From Vibrio splendidus (GTDB lineage Bacteria > Pseudomonadota > Gammaproteobacteria > Enterobacterales > Vibrionaceae), in the NCBI RefSeq assembly GCF_003345295.1, contig NZ_CP031055.1, positions 2,046,001-2,110,000 of the forward strand: a stretch of 64,000 nucleotides of DNA. Direction: 5' to 3'. The notes under the pieces were generated by a model. That model made no database searches, had not been told where the DNA came from, and was given only the letters and a program-made list of their open reading frames with translations. The position numbers and the translations under genes were made by a program. Below are positions 16,967 through 24,841 of this stretch, piece by piece. How positions within the stretch are numbered: position 1 is the stretch's first letter; every line of letters starts with the position of its first letter.

Positions 16967-17054
16967 TATTAATAAGAGTGTACTACCCTTACGAGGGGCG
17001 CTGGCTCAACAGTGTTAATGTACGTATTTTTTCTACTAAAAAGGTAGGTATGTC

Positions 17055-19331
17055 ATGGCAGAGCAATTTGCTAAAGCTTGGGAAGATTTTGCTGCAGGTG
17101 AGTGGCAAAGCGAAGTAAACGTTCGTGATTTCATTCAAAAGAACTACACGCCGTATGAAGGCGACGAGTCTTTCCTAGTTTCTGAGGGTACTGAAGCAAC
17201 TAACAAGCTTTGGTCTTCGGTAATGGAAGGTATCAAACAGGAAAACGCAACTAAAGCACCTGTAGATTTCGATACTTCTGTTATCTCTACCATTACTGCT
17301 CACGATGCAGGTTACATTGAGAAAGATCTTGAGACTATCGTTGGTCTACAAACTGAGAAGCCACTAAAACGTGCAATCATCCCTAACGGTGGTGTACGTA
17401 TGGTTGAAGGTTCTTGTAAAGCATACGGTGAAACTCTTGACCCAATGGTTTCAAAAATCTACTCAGAATACCGCAAAACACACAATGCTGGCGTTTTCGA
17501 TATCTACACTCCTGATATCCTAAAATGTCGTAAGTCTGGTGTTCTGACTGGTCTTCCTGATGCTTACGGCCGTGGTCGTATCATTGGTGACTACCGTCGT
17601 GTTGCACTATACGGTATCAACTTCCTAATGAAAGACAAAGCGGCTCAATTCGCATCTCTACAAGAGCGTTTCGAGAACGGCGAAGATCTTTCTGCAACAA
17701 TGCAATTGCGTGAAGAGATCTCTGAGCAACATCGTGCTCTAGGTCAAATCAAGCAAATGGCTGAGAAATACGGTTTCGATATCTCTGAGCCAGCTCAAAC
17801 TGCTCAAGAAGCTATCCAGTGGACTTACTTCGGCTACCTAGCTGCTGTTAAGTCTCAAAACGGTGCTGCAATGTCTCTAGGTCGTACTTCGACTTTCCTA
17901 GACATCTACATCGAGCGTGATATCGCTGCTGGCAAAATCACAGAAGACCAAGCACAAGAAATGATCGACCACTTCGTAATGAAGCTGCGTATGGTTCGTT
18001 TCCTACGTACTCCTGAGTACGATGAGCTATTCTCTGGCGACCCAATCTGGGCTACAGAGTCTATGGGTGGTATGGGTGTTGATGGTCGTACGCTAGTAAC
18101 GCGTTCGAACTTCCGTTTCCTTAACTCTCTATACACTATGGGTCCTTCTCCAGAGCCAAACATCACGGTTCTTTGGTCTGAGCAACTGCCTGACGGCTTC
18201 AAGCGTTTCTGTGCGAAGGTATCTATCGATACTTCTTCTATCCAGTACGAAAATGATGACCTAATGCGTCCTGACCTTGGTTCTGATGATTACGCAATCG
18301 CTTGTTGTGTATCACCAATGATCGTTGGTAAGCAAATGCAGTTCTTCGGCGCTCGTGCTAACCTTGCAAAAACTATGCTTTACGCAATCAACGGCGGCGT
18401 TGATGAGAAGCTTAAAATGCAAGTTGGCCCAGTTGGCGACAAGATCACTGACGAAGTACTTAACTACGATGACGTAATGGGTCGCCTAGACACATTCATG
18501 GATTGGTTAGCTAAGCAATACGTGACAGCTCTAAACAGCATTCACTTCATGCACGACAAGTACAGCTACGAAGCGTCTCTAATGGCTCTTCATGACCGTG
18601 ACGTTCGTCGTACTATGGCTTGTGGTATCGCTGGTCTGTCTGTTGCTGCTGACTCACTGTCTGCAATCAAATTCGCGACGGTTAAACCAATCCGCGACGA
18701 AGATGGCATTGCAACTGACTTCGAAATCGAAGGCGATTACCCTAAATACGGTAACAACGACTCTCGTGTAGATGACATTGCTTGTGAACTAGTTTCTACG
18801 TTCATGAACAAGATCCGTAAGCTTAAGACTTACCGTGATTCAATCCCTACACAGTCAGTTCTTACTATCACGTCTAACGTGGTATACGGTAAGAAGACAG
18901 GTAACACTCCAGACGGTCGTCGTGCTGGTGCTCCTTTCGCTCCTGGTGCTAACCCAATGCACGGTCGTGATGAGAAAGGCGCTGTAGCTTCACTAACGTC
19001 TGTAGGTAAACTACCGTTTGCTGATGCTCAAGATGGTATCTCTTACACTTTCTCTATCGTGCCAAACGCGCTAGGTAAAGAACAAGACAGCCAACGTGCT
19101 AACCTTGCAGGCCTAATGGATGGTTACTTCCACCACGAAGCTGGCATTGAAGGTGGTCAACACCTTAACGTTAACGTTCTTAACCGCGAAACTCTTGAAG
19201 ACGCAGTTAAGCACCCTGAGAAATACCCTCAGCTAACGATTCGTGTTTCTGGTTACGCTGTACGCTTCAACTCTCTAACTACAGAGCAGCAAGCTGACGT
19301 AATCGCACGTACATTTACTGAGTCTCTATAA
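17055..19331 (+). CDS. pflB: Pyruvate formate-lyase (formate acetyltransferase)
   Basis: A 758-residue cytoplasmic glycyl-radical enzyme converting pyruvate and CoA to acetyl-CoA and formate under anaerobic conditions. The two catalytic cysteines are adjacent (Cys417-Cys418, in ACCVSP). The radical glycine is Gly733 in RVSGYAVRF near the C-terminus. Length and residues fit E. coli PflB. The start follows GGTAGGT. The codon choice is strongly biased, as in highly expressed genes. Its activase PflA is encoded nearby, but an lpxR-like gene with its own terminator separates them. No focA precedes pflB, unlike in E. coli; the DUF3360 gene takes that position. Confidence 0.97.
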   Translation: MAEQFAKAWEDFAAGEWQSEVNVRDFIQKNYTPYEGDESFLVSEGTEATNKLWSSVMEGIKQENATKAPVDFDTSVISTITAHDAGYIEKDLETIVGLQTEKPLKRAIIPNGGVRMVEGSCKAYGETLDPMVSKIYSEYRKTHNAGVFDIYTPDILKCRKSGVLTGLPDAYGRGRIIGDYRRVALYGINFLMKDKAAQFASLQERFENGEDLSATMQLREEISEQHRALGQIKQMAEKYGFDISEPAQTAQEAIQWTYFGYLAAVKSQNGAAMSLGRTSTFLDIYIERDIAAGKITEDQAQEMIDHFVMKLRMVRFLRTPEYDELFSGDPIWATESMGGMGVDGRTLVTRSNFRFLNSLYTMGPSPEPNITVLWSEQLPDGFKRFCAKVSIDTSSIQYENDDLMRPDLGSDDYAIACCVSPMIVGKQMQFFGARANLAKTMLYAINGGVDEKLKMQVGPVGDKITDEVLNYDDVMGRLDTFMDWLAKQYVTALNSIHFMHDKYSYEASLMALHDRDVRRTMACGIAGLSVAADSLSAIKFATVKPIRDEDGIATDFEIEGDYPKYGNNDSRVDDIACELVSTFMNKIRKLKTYRDSIPTQSVLTITSNVVYGKKTGNTPDGRRAGAPFAPGANPMHGRDEKGAVASLTSVGKLPFADAQDGISYTFSIVPNALGKEQDSQRANLAGLMDGYFHHEAGIEGGQHLNVNVLNRETLEDAVKHPEKYPQLTIRVSGYAVRFNSLTTEQQADVIARTFTESL

Positions 19332-19362
19332 GCTCACGCTAAATAGATAAGTAAAATGATAT

Positions 19363-19390
19363 TAGCCCCGCCAATGTGCGGGGCTTTTTT
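19363..19390 (+). terminator. Terminator of pflB
   Basis: AGCCCCGC and GCGGGGCT form an 8-bp GC-rich stem followed by a T-run. Confidence 0.93.
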
Positions 19391-19533
19391 ATATCATCCA
19401 GAAATTTATTATTTCGTCTTCACTATACGAAACGTCAGATTGAGCAAAAAACCCGTCATCTATTCACTTTTTTTTCACACCTAAACTCTAATTACGGTAC
19501 TATCTTGGTTCATAATTTAAGAGTAACTGCTCC

Positions 19534-20535
19534 ATGAAATACCTGCGTTGTTTACCCCTGCTCCTTCTCTCTTTTTCATCTTTAGCATCTGAGCGTTCTA
19601 CGCTAACTTTCGCTTTAGATAATGATGGTATTTTTGGTGTCGACCAAGACTATACCAACGGCTTATTTCTGGGTTACACATCGTCAAGTATTACGCCATA
19701 CAATTGGGTGAAACCATTGAGTCTCTCTTACTGGGGCGCAAGCTCTCTAGATAAATGGGAAATCACCATTGGCCACAAGATGTATACGCCTTCTGATATT
19801 GAGTTAGAAACGCCATCGGCTAATAACCGCCCATACGCAGGTTACCTACATACAGAATTCAACTACATCAGTTTGAACCCACAACAAGCCCAACGTTTTA
19901 ACATTACCTTCGGTACAACAGGCGAACGTGCACTGTCTGAAGATGCTCAAAAGTTGGTTCACTCGATCACAAAATCAGATGAGCCTATGGGTTGGGAATA
20001 TCAGGTTGACGATGAGTGGGCGGGGAGCGTTGGTTACTTAAGCCATTTCAACCTAATGCGTAATCAAGCACTAGCAAATACAGACTTCGAGATCTCTAAC
20101 ATTTCAGAAATTAATGTGGGTAACTTTAGAAGTGATATCCAAACGGGCTTCATGTTCCGTTGGGGTACCGACTTAGGTGGTAACTTTGGCGCGGCTAACA
20201 TCAGCACTGAAAACCCATTTAAAGCTGGCATGATTGGCGCATCCAATACGGGTTGGTTTACCTATGCTGGCCTCGAAGGGCGTTACCGATTTAACGACCT
20301 CACTATCGAAGGTGATCGCTCTGGTGTTGACGAATACGCAAATAAAAACAACGAAAACCCTGCGATCTACGATGTGACATTAGAGAACATCCAAGCGACA
20401 GCCGTACTGGGTTTTGCTTGGTATAACCAATACGTTGGTGCCTCTTTCGCGCTAACGGCCAAAACGCCTGATTACAAAGAAGCGAAAGAATCGATTTATA
20501 CCACTGGTGGCATAACTATGTTTGCTTTCTTCTAA
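19534..20535 (+). CDS. lpxR: Lipid A 3'-O-deacylase, LpxR family outer-membrane protein
   Basis: A 333-residue outer-membrane barrel with a signal peptide (about 1-19, ending SLAS). The mature N-terminus has LDNDGIFG (Asn30-Asp31) and YTNGLFLGY. The sequence LVHSITKSDEPMGW matches the Salmonella LpxR region that carries its active-site His. It ends in a phenylalanine-rich final strand (MFAFF), as barrel proteins do. LpxR removes 3'-linked acyl chains from lipid A and so changes surface charge and innate recognition. The family (DUF2219) is firm; the activity is inferred. It is inserted between pflB and pflA, with terminators on both sides, so it is probably independently transcribed. Confidence 0.82.
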   Translation: MKYLRCLPLLLLSFSSLASERSTLTFALDNDGIFGVDQDYTNGLFLGYTSSSITPYNWVKPLSLSYWGASSLDKWEITIGHKMYTPSDIELETPSANNRPYAGYLHTEFNYISLNPQQAQRFNITFGTTGERALSEDAQKLVHSITKSDEPMGWEYQVDDEWAGSVGYLSHFNLMRNQALANTDFEISNISEINVGNFRSDIQTGFMFRWGTDLGGNFGAANISTENPFKAGMIGASNTGWFTYAGLEGRYRFNDLTIEGDRSGVDEYANKNNENPAIYDVTLENIQATAVLGFAWYNQYVGASFALTAKTPDYKEAKESIYTTGGITMFAFF

Positions 20536-20578
20536 CCACCAGTAAGGGCTTTCGTCCTTTACTTTTCCAGTTTAATAC

Positions 20579-20614
20579 AGGCAATCATCTTCACCGGTGA
20601 TTGCCTTTATTTTT
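20579..20614 (+). terminator. Terminator of the lpxR-like gene
   Basis: GGCAATCA and TGATTGCC form an 8-bp stem followed by TTTATTTTT. Confidence 0.88.
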
Positions 20615-20699
20615 AAAGGCCTCGTTACCATTTGACCCTATTTTATGTACCGTTTTTGTAATAAAATACACGGTATAAATTCCTCTACGAGAATAGCTC

Positions 20700-21440
20700 A
20701 TGTCTACAACTGGTCGCATTCACTCATTCGAATCTTGTGGTACTGTCGATGGCCCTGGTATCCGCTTCATTGTGTTTCTTCAAGGCTGCTTAATGCGTTG
20801 TATGTACTGCCATAACCGCGATACATGGGATCTTCATGACGGAAAGGAAGTAACGGTCGAAGAGATCATCAACGAAGCAAAATCATACCGTCATTTCATG
20901 AAAGCCTCTGGTGGTGGTATCACCTGTTCTGGTGGTGAAGCGATGCTACAACCTGAGTTTGTTCGTGACTTCTTCCAAGCGGCGCAAGCTGAAGGCATTC
21001 ACACTTGTCTTGATACTAATGGCTACATTCGTAAGCACACTGAAGTGGTCGATGAAGTACTAGAAGCCTCTGATCTAGTGATGCTGGATCTTAAACATAT
21101 GCGAGATGAGATACACCACGATTTCATTGGCGTATCAAACAGACGTACTCTGGATTTTGCACGCTACCTACACAAGATTGGCAAGAAAACTTGGATTCGT
21201 TACGTGATTGTTCCTGGCTACACGGATACTCCTGAAGATGCTCATCTTCTTGGTGAATTCATTAAAGACATGGATAACATCGAGAAAATAGAACTGCTTC
21301 CATACCATAAGCTTGGTGCTCATAAATGGGAAGCGCTTGGTTATGACTACCCTCTTGAAGGTACAAATCCGCCAAGCAAAGAGAAAATGGACGAAATTGT
21401 TGCTGTTCTAAGCCAGTACCATTCAAACGTAAAATACTAA
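20700..21440 (+). CDS. pflA: Pyruvate formate-lyase activating enzyme
   Basis: A 246-residue radical-SAM enzyme that abstracts hydrogen from the PflB radical glycine. The cluster ligands CX3CX2C are Cys30, Cys34 and Cys37 (GCLMRCMYC), followed by the SAM-binding GGE region (SGGEAM) near residue 80. Length equals E. coli PflA (246). It is preceded by the lpxR-like gene's terminator and followed by its own, so it appears to have its own promoter. It acts in the cytoplasm with reduced flavodoxin as electron donor, by family knowledge. Confidence 0.96.
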   Translation: MSTTGRIHSFESCGTVDGPGIRFIVFLQGCLMRCMYCHNRDTWDLHDGKEVTVEEIINEAKSYRHFMKASGGGITCSGGEAMLQPEFVRDFFQAAQAEGIHTCLDTNGYIRKHTEVVDEVLEASDLVMLDLKHMRDEIHHDFIGVSNRRTLDFARYLHKIGKKTWIRYVIVPGYTDTPEDAHLLGEFIKDMDNIEKIELLPYHKLGAHKWEALGYDYPLEGTNPPSKEKMDEIVAVLSQYHSNVKY

Positions 21441-21468
21441 TCTAGACTTTTACGTTCATAGTGTTTTT

Positions 21469-21502
21469 AAACGCCTCAATTTCGATTGGGGCGTTTTCTT
21501 TT
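21469..21502 (+). terminator. Terminator of pflA
   Basis: AACGCCTCAAT and ATTGGGGCGTT pair around a stable TTCG loop, followed by TTCTTTT. Confidence 0.9.
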
Positions 21503-21663
21503 GTGGCTCAAACTATCCTTTCACTTTTCTTTACAACTTTTGTTTATCAATTCAAAAAATCATATTAAATCCGTGTTGAGATCATGTTTCCACGCGTAGG
21601 AATGCTGTTACTCTTACTGCAACAAAAGAATATAACATTTAGTTTTTTAGTGAGGCTCCTCCC

Positions 21664-22164
21664 ATGGAAATGACCAATGCTCAGCGTCTAATTCTATCAA
21701 ATCAATACTACCTAATGTCTCAAATGGATCCTGAGAACTCCGCTAAATACCAACGTCTACAAACGATTGTAGAGCGTGGTTACGAACTTCAAATGCGTGA
21801 ACTTAATAAAGAATTTGGCTGTTTGACTGAAGCCGAATGTCGCGAAGTTATCGACATCATGGAGATGTACCATGCCATGCAAGAGTCGAACAAAATGCTT
21901 GCAGAACAAGAACGTGCTGAAGTTGATCAACGTCGCCTACAGTTCCTAGGTTTTGATATCGCTTCTGAAGCTCAGAGCGTACATTACGTGCGTTTCCTTG
22001 TTGATTCTGAAGGTCTTTACCCTCAATTCGACAAAGCAGATCACCACTTCAATAGCCAAATGCCAATGCTAGAGAAATACCGCCGCATGCTAACAACATG
22101 GCGTAATTGCCCTCGTCAGTACCACCTATGTGCGACAGAGCTATCTCAAATCTTTAGTGCTTAA
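21664..22164 (+). CDS. yfbU: YfbU family protein
   Basis: A 166-residue cytoplasmic protein, nearly collinear with E. coli YfbU from the first residues (MEMTNAQRLILSNQY) to the CPRQYHL stretch near the C-terminus. The family is helical and of unknown biochemical function; overexpression in E. coli has been linked to toxicity. The start follows GAGGCTCC. It is monocistronic with a terminator directly after, and marks the left border of the accessory patch that follows. Confidence 0.93.
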   Translation: MEMTNAQRLILSNQYYLMSQMDPENSAKYQRLQTIVERGYELQMRELNKEFGCLTEAECREVIDIMEMYHAMQESNKMLAEQERAEVDQRRLQFLGFDIASEAQSVHYVRFLVDSEGLYPQFDKADHHFNSQMPMLEKYRRMLTTWRNCPRQYHLCATELSQIFSA

Positions 22165-22202
22165 TACATTGATTGATCAGCTCTAACTTCTAAAAAGTTT
22201 CA

Positions 22203-22237
22203 AAAAAGGGTTACTCATCGTGAGTAACCCTTTTTTA
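22203..22237. terminator. Terminator after yfbU
   Basis: AAAAGGGTTACTCA and its complement form a long perfect stem with a TCG loop and T-run. An almost identical hairpin stands after the mipA-family gene at 23665, as part of the duplicated segment. Confidence 0.93.
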
Positions 22238-22272
22238 ATACACGTATACAAAGAGAAAAACCAAAGCAACGG

Positions 22273-22401
22273 GAAAACGTAAGCAACACCGATGTTCGCG
22301 GCCATGTTGATACCACATTCAAGCATTGGGCTATTCTCAATATCACCTTCAAGGTTGATATATCGAACACCATCGGTTCCTCAAACATTTGGTGTCACAT
22401 G
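22273..22401 (-). pseudogene. Decayed 3' fragment of a MipA/OmpV-family gene
   Basis: The minus-strand translation runs HVTPNV, stop, GTDGVRYINLEGDIENSPML, and later NMAANIGVAYVF. It matches the C-terminus of the intact gene at 23732-24487 almost residue for residue. It contains an internal TGA stop, and the natural stop codon after the final Phe has been lost. Everything upstream of this fragment is missing. It is evidently a remnant, not an expressed gene. Confidence 0.85.
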
Positions 22402-22406
22402 CAGAT

Positions 22407-22433
22407 AGTCCACTTTCAGGAGTGGGCTTTTTT
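22407..22433 (+). terminator. Intrinsic terminator or attenuator in the accessory patch
   Basis: GTCCACT and AGTGGGC form a 7-bp stem with one wobble pair, followed by TTTTTT. It stands exactly where the mipA homology ends and 18 bases before a short open frame. Confidence 0.7.
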
Positions 22434-22450
22434 GTGCCCAAAAGGAAATC

Positions 22451-22558
22451 ATGAGGTTGTGTAAGTGTGGAGCTAGTGAATGCTCACAAACAAAAAGAAC
22501 GCGATTTATGAAGCTACATGAATATAAAGCATGCTTTAAATACAGGAAATGTAAGTGA
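22451..22558 (+). CDS. Candidate 35-residue Cys-rich small protein
   Basis: The frame starts at ATG with AAGGAAA six bases upstream and encodes a basic peptide with five cysteines: MRLCKCGASEC near the start, then ACFKYRKCK at the end. The spacing C-x-C-x4-C and the late C-x5-C could bind a metal. It is flanked by two plus-strand terminators (22407 and 22712), which suggests a discrete transcription unit. I do not recognise it; it may be a truncated phage or mobile-element protein. No promoter is obvious in the 17 bases after the first hairpin, so expression is uncertain. Confidence 0.35.
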   Translation: MRLCKCGASECSQTKRTRFMKLHEYKACFKYRKCK

Positions 22559-22711
22559 AATCATCAAGATAAGATAGCGAACAATGAACGCTTGCTGGTT
22601 AATCACACTGTTCTAGGCAATTATCCTTCGAATATAAAACTAAATATCTCTAAAAAGCAGACGCTCTCTCTTTATTAATTACATTCTGAAACATTAATAC
22701 AAATTAAATAC

Positions 22712-22740
22712 CACCTTCGCCTTTCGAACGGTGTTTTTTA
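22712..22740 (+). terminator. Terminator upstream of the accessory outer-membrane protein gene
   Basis: CACC-TTCG and CGAA-C-GGTG pair with one bulged C around a 5-base loop, followed by TTTTTTA. It would end transcription from the small frame at 22451. Confidence 0.6.
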
Positions 22741-22795
22741 TTTTGGAAAAATAGTTAGAATGCCCCCGAAATTTATTAATCAGAGCGATAAAAAA

Positions 22796-23365
22796 ATGAG
22801 AAAGTTCATCCTTGCATCACTAGCTATCATGTCTACTTCAGCTTTCGCAGCTAACGAAATGTACGTACTTGGTGGCGTTGGCATTAACGAAGATGACACA
22901 GGCGCACAATTCACTGTTGGTTCACAAGTTCTTGATACAAAATTTTATCTAGAATCAACCATGAATTACATCGACTCAGACAACAGCGATGTTACTTCAG
23001 ACGTAAACGGCGACCTGACTAAGTACAAAGGCAATTTGAAACATTTCAAAATGTCTCTAGCTCCAATGTATAAATATAGTTTCGATGAGTCTTTTGCTAT
23101 CTACGGAAAAGTTGGTCTTGCTTACTCAAACGTAAATGTTAAATCAACAATTACTAACAAAGATTGGTCAGTGAATAATAAACATTCAAATAGCGAATGG
23201 GGCGCAACTTACGGCATCGGTGCTGAATTTAAGTCAACGCAACCAATGTTTGGTAACTCGAAGTTTATGGCGCGTGTTGGTTTCGATTGGTACGACTTCA
23301 GCTCAGGTGGTCTAAACCTAGGCAGTGACGGCACTCTAGGCCTACAAGCCGGTTTCACGTTCTAA
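22796..23365 (+). CDS. Small outer-membrane beta-barrel protein
   Basis: A 189-residue protein with a signal peptide (MRKFILASLAIM to SAFA, about 18 residues) and alternating amphipathic strands, ending GLQAGFTF with the terminal Phe typical of barrel insertion. It resembles the small porin-like/OmpX-type fold group, probably eight strands, but I cannot name a family. I start at 22796, because the in-frame ATG at 22760 would place 12 polar residues before the signal. The gene lies between two copies of the mipA 3' end, and its surroundings are AT-rich and degenerate. It is probably an acquired surface-variation gene. Confidence 0.72.
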   Translation: MRKFILASLAIMSTSAFAANEMYVLGGVGINEDDTGAQFTVGSQVLDTKFYLESTMNYIDSDNSDVTSDVNGDLTKYKGNLKHFKMSLAPMYKYSFDESFAIYGKVGLAYSNVNVKSTITNKDWSVNNKHSNSEWGATYGIGAEFKSTQPMFGNSKFMARVGFDWYDFSSGGLNLGSDGTLGLQAGFTF

Positions 23366-23664
23366 GGTGTGAAGTAGAAAGGTTTTTCGCCCATCAAGCT
23401 CAGTGAGCGTTGACGGTTTGTATGGTATCGATGTTGATTATGGCAATATCGTTATGCAAAAAACAACCTGAAGAAAGCAGTTGAAACCGACTTACTTATT
23501 GAAAATCTAACGATTAACGGTAACTAATCCAACAGGTGAAGAGTTTGGTAGTGAATTGATTTATAGGAAAATCATTGATGGGAGCTAAATCTAGCCATGT
23601 CATGTCTTTCCTTGATTTGATTTGATTTGATTACTGCAATAATCGGTCGGTACTTCGCATAAAT
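23366..23664. other. Degenerate intergenic sequence after the accessory barrel gene
   Basis: About 300 bases with no intact gene. A short plus-strand frame ending at about 23526 (KKAVETDLLIENLTING) looks like the tail of a lost coding sequence. TTGAT is repeated four times in tandem at 23612-23631. The region reads as decayed accessory DNA. Confidence 0.5.
23612..23631. repeat. Four tandem TTGAT units
   Basis: Four perfect copies of a 5-bp unit, in non-coding sequence. Confidence 0.85.
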
Positions 23665-23699
23665 AAAAAGGGTTACTCATCTTGAGTAACCCTTTTTTA
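23665..23699. terminator. Terminator of the mipA-family gene
   Basis: AAAGGGTTACTCA and TGAGTAACCCTTT form a long stem with A- and T-runs on both sides. It is nearly identical to the hairpin after yfbU. Confidence 0.92.
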
Positions 23700-23875
23700 A
23701 TGTCCGCATTTAGAGAGAAAAACCAAAGCAACTAGAAGACGTAAGCAACACCGACGTTTGCGGCCATGTTAATGCCACTTTCAAGTATTGGGCTGTTCTC
23801 AATATCACCTTCAAGGTTGGTATAACGAACGCCACCAGTGACCCGGATATTTGGCGTCACATGCAAGTAACCGCC
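23665..23875. repeat. Direct repeat, right copy: terminator plus mipA 3' end
   Basis: This is the intact partner of 22203-22410. It covers the terminator and the last roughly 48 codons of the functional gene. Confidence 0.85.
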
Positions 23876-24487
23876 TAAACCAATAAAGTACTGACCGTCC
23901 CAGTCTGCATCGAATTCATTTAAATTGGTTCTCGCCGCTTCTGCTGAGCTCACCCCATACAGGTGATTATTCAAACGTTCACTGTTATAGGCATAACCAA
24001 TAGAGGGTGTAATCGCCCAACCATTGCGACGAATCGGCAAACGCCAAGCTGCTTCCGCATAAATACCATTGTGTCTAAAGCCTAAGTCCGAACCAGCTGT
24101 CGCTTCAAACATCCCCACCAAGGTGATCACTTGGTAGCTAATACCACCTAATACTGATGCTTTACGCTCATCTAACTTTTGAATATCAACGTTATCAGAA
24201 TCACCCGGCTTTAATGTTCTAGAATCATAAACCGCTCGAAACACAATATTCTGTGGTGAGCCAGCAGGAAGTAAGCGATAACCTGCACTGAATCCACGCA
24301 TGAAAAAGTGCTCACCTTCATAACCAATCATAGGGATCACAGCACGGTTTGACGGTGTATCTTTATAGACAGCAGGAGAATAAGAAGCGGCGACGCCCAG
24401 TGACCACTGTGAGATTTTTGCATGTGTTGCTGTCGAAGCCAGTAACGCAGCACTGATAGCCACTATTTTAAACCCATTATTCTTCAC
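23732..24487 (-). CDS. MipA/OmpV family outer-membrane protein
   Basis: A 251-residue outer-membrane barrel with a signal peptide (about 1-23, ending THA). The sequence WSLGVAASYSPAVYKD at the mature start and the repeating aromatic strands to the terminal GVAYVF fit the MipA/OmpV family. OmpV-type proteins are surface barrels; MipA was described as a scaffold for murein enzymes, and the role here is unknown. The start is GTG, behind AGGT. Its 3' end, with the terminator, is duplicated 1.4 kb to the left. It reads toward yfbU. Confidence 0.85.
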   Translation of the reverse strand: MKNNGFKIVAISAALLASTATHAKISQWSLGVAASYSPAVYKDTPSNRAVIPMIGYEGEHFFMRGFSAGYRLLPAGSPQNIVFRAVYDSRTLKPGDSDNVDIQKLDERKASVLGGISYQVITLVGMFEATAGSDLGFRHNGIYAEAAWRLPIRRNGWAITPSIGYAYNSERLNNHLYGVSSAEAARTNLNEFDADWDGQYFIGLGGYLHVTPNIRVTGGVRYTNLEGDIENSPILESGINMAANVGVAYVF

Positions 24488-24841
24488 TACATCTACCTAT
24501 TTATTGAGCAATTTTTGATAACGCCGCGCATTATATGGTACTTCATTCCAGAAAATCAATAGAGCTCAGTTATACATCTAATACACATAAATCCAGTGTG
24601 AGTATTATTAAGCGACCTAAAATCACAAAACAAACGGCTAGATCCTCTCGAATGTAAAATAATTGGATTCTACACGCCCCAAGTTGCCTATTGCTCTCAC
24701 TACGTTTTTCACACGCAAAATTGTAAATAAATACATAATTGTTAAGCAAAATTGTGGAAGCGGGTCTAATCTTAAAATGTAGGGAGAGCCTATTTTTCAA
24801 TCGCTCATCAGTTTTGACTGGTTAACAAGGGGAATGTGACT
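24488..24841. other. Intergenic region upstream of yeaG and the mipA-family gene
   Basis: About 350 AT-rich bases between divergent genes. I see no sigma-54 promoter and no clear operator. A CTAATCT near 24768 could be a sigma-S-like -10 element, but this is weak. Confidence 0.45.

Larger units (their letters stand above)
22203..22410. repeat. Direct repeat, left copy: terminator plus mipA 3' end
   Basis: This segment is a diverged copy of 23665-23875, in the same orientation. It includes the terminator hairpin and the last roughly 45 codons of the mipA-family gene. By eye most bases agree; no identity value was computed. The pair brackets the outer-membrane protein gene at 22796. Confidence 0.85.

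Noticed and set aside
24570..24800. A 76-residue minus-strand frame in the region upstream of yeaG
   Set aside because: It starts with TTG, has no good ribosome-binding site, shows no recognisable protein pattern and lies where promoters are expected.
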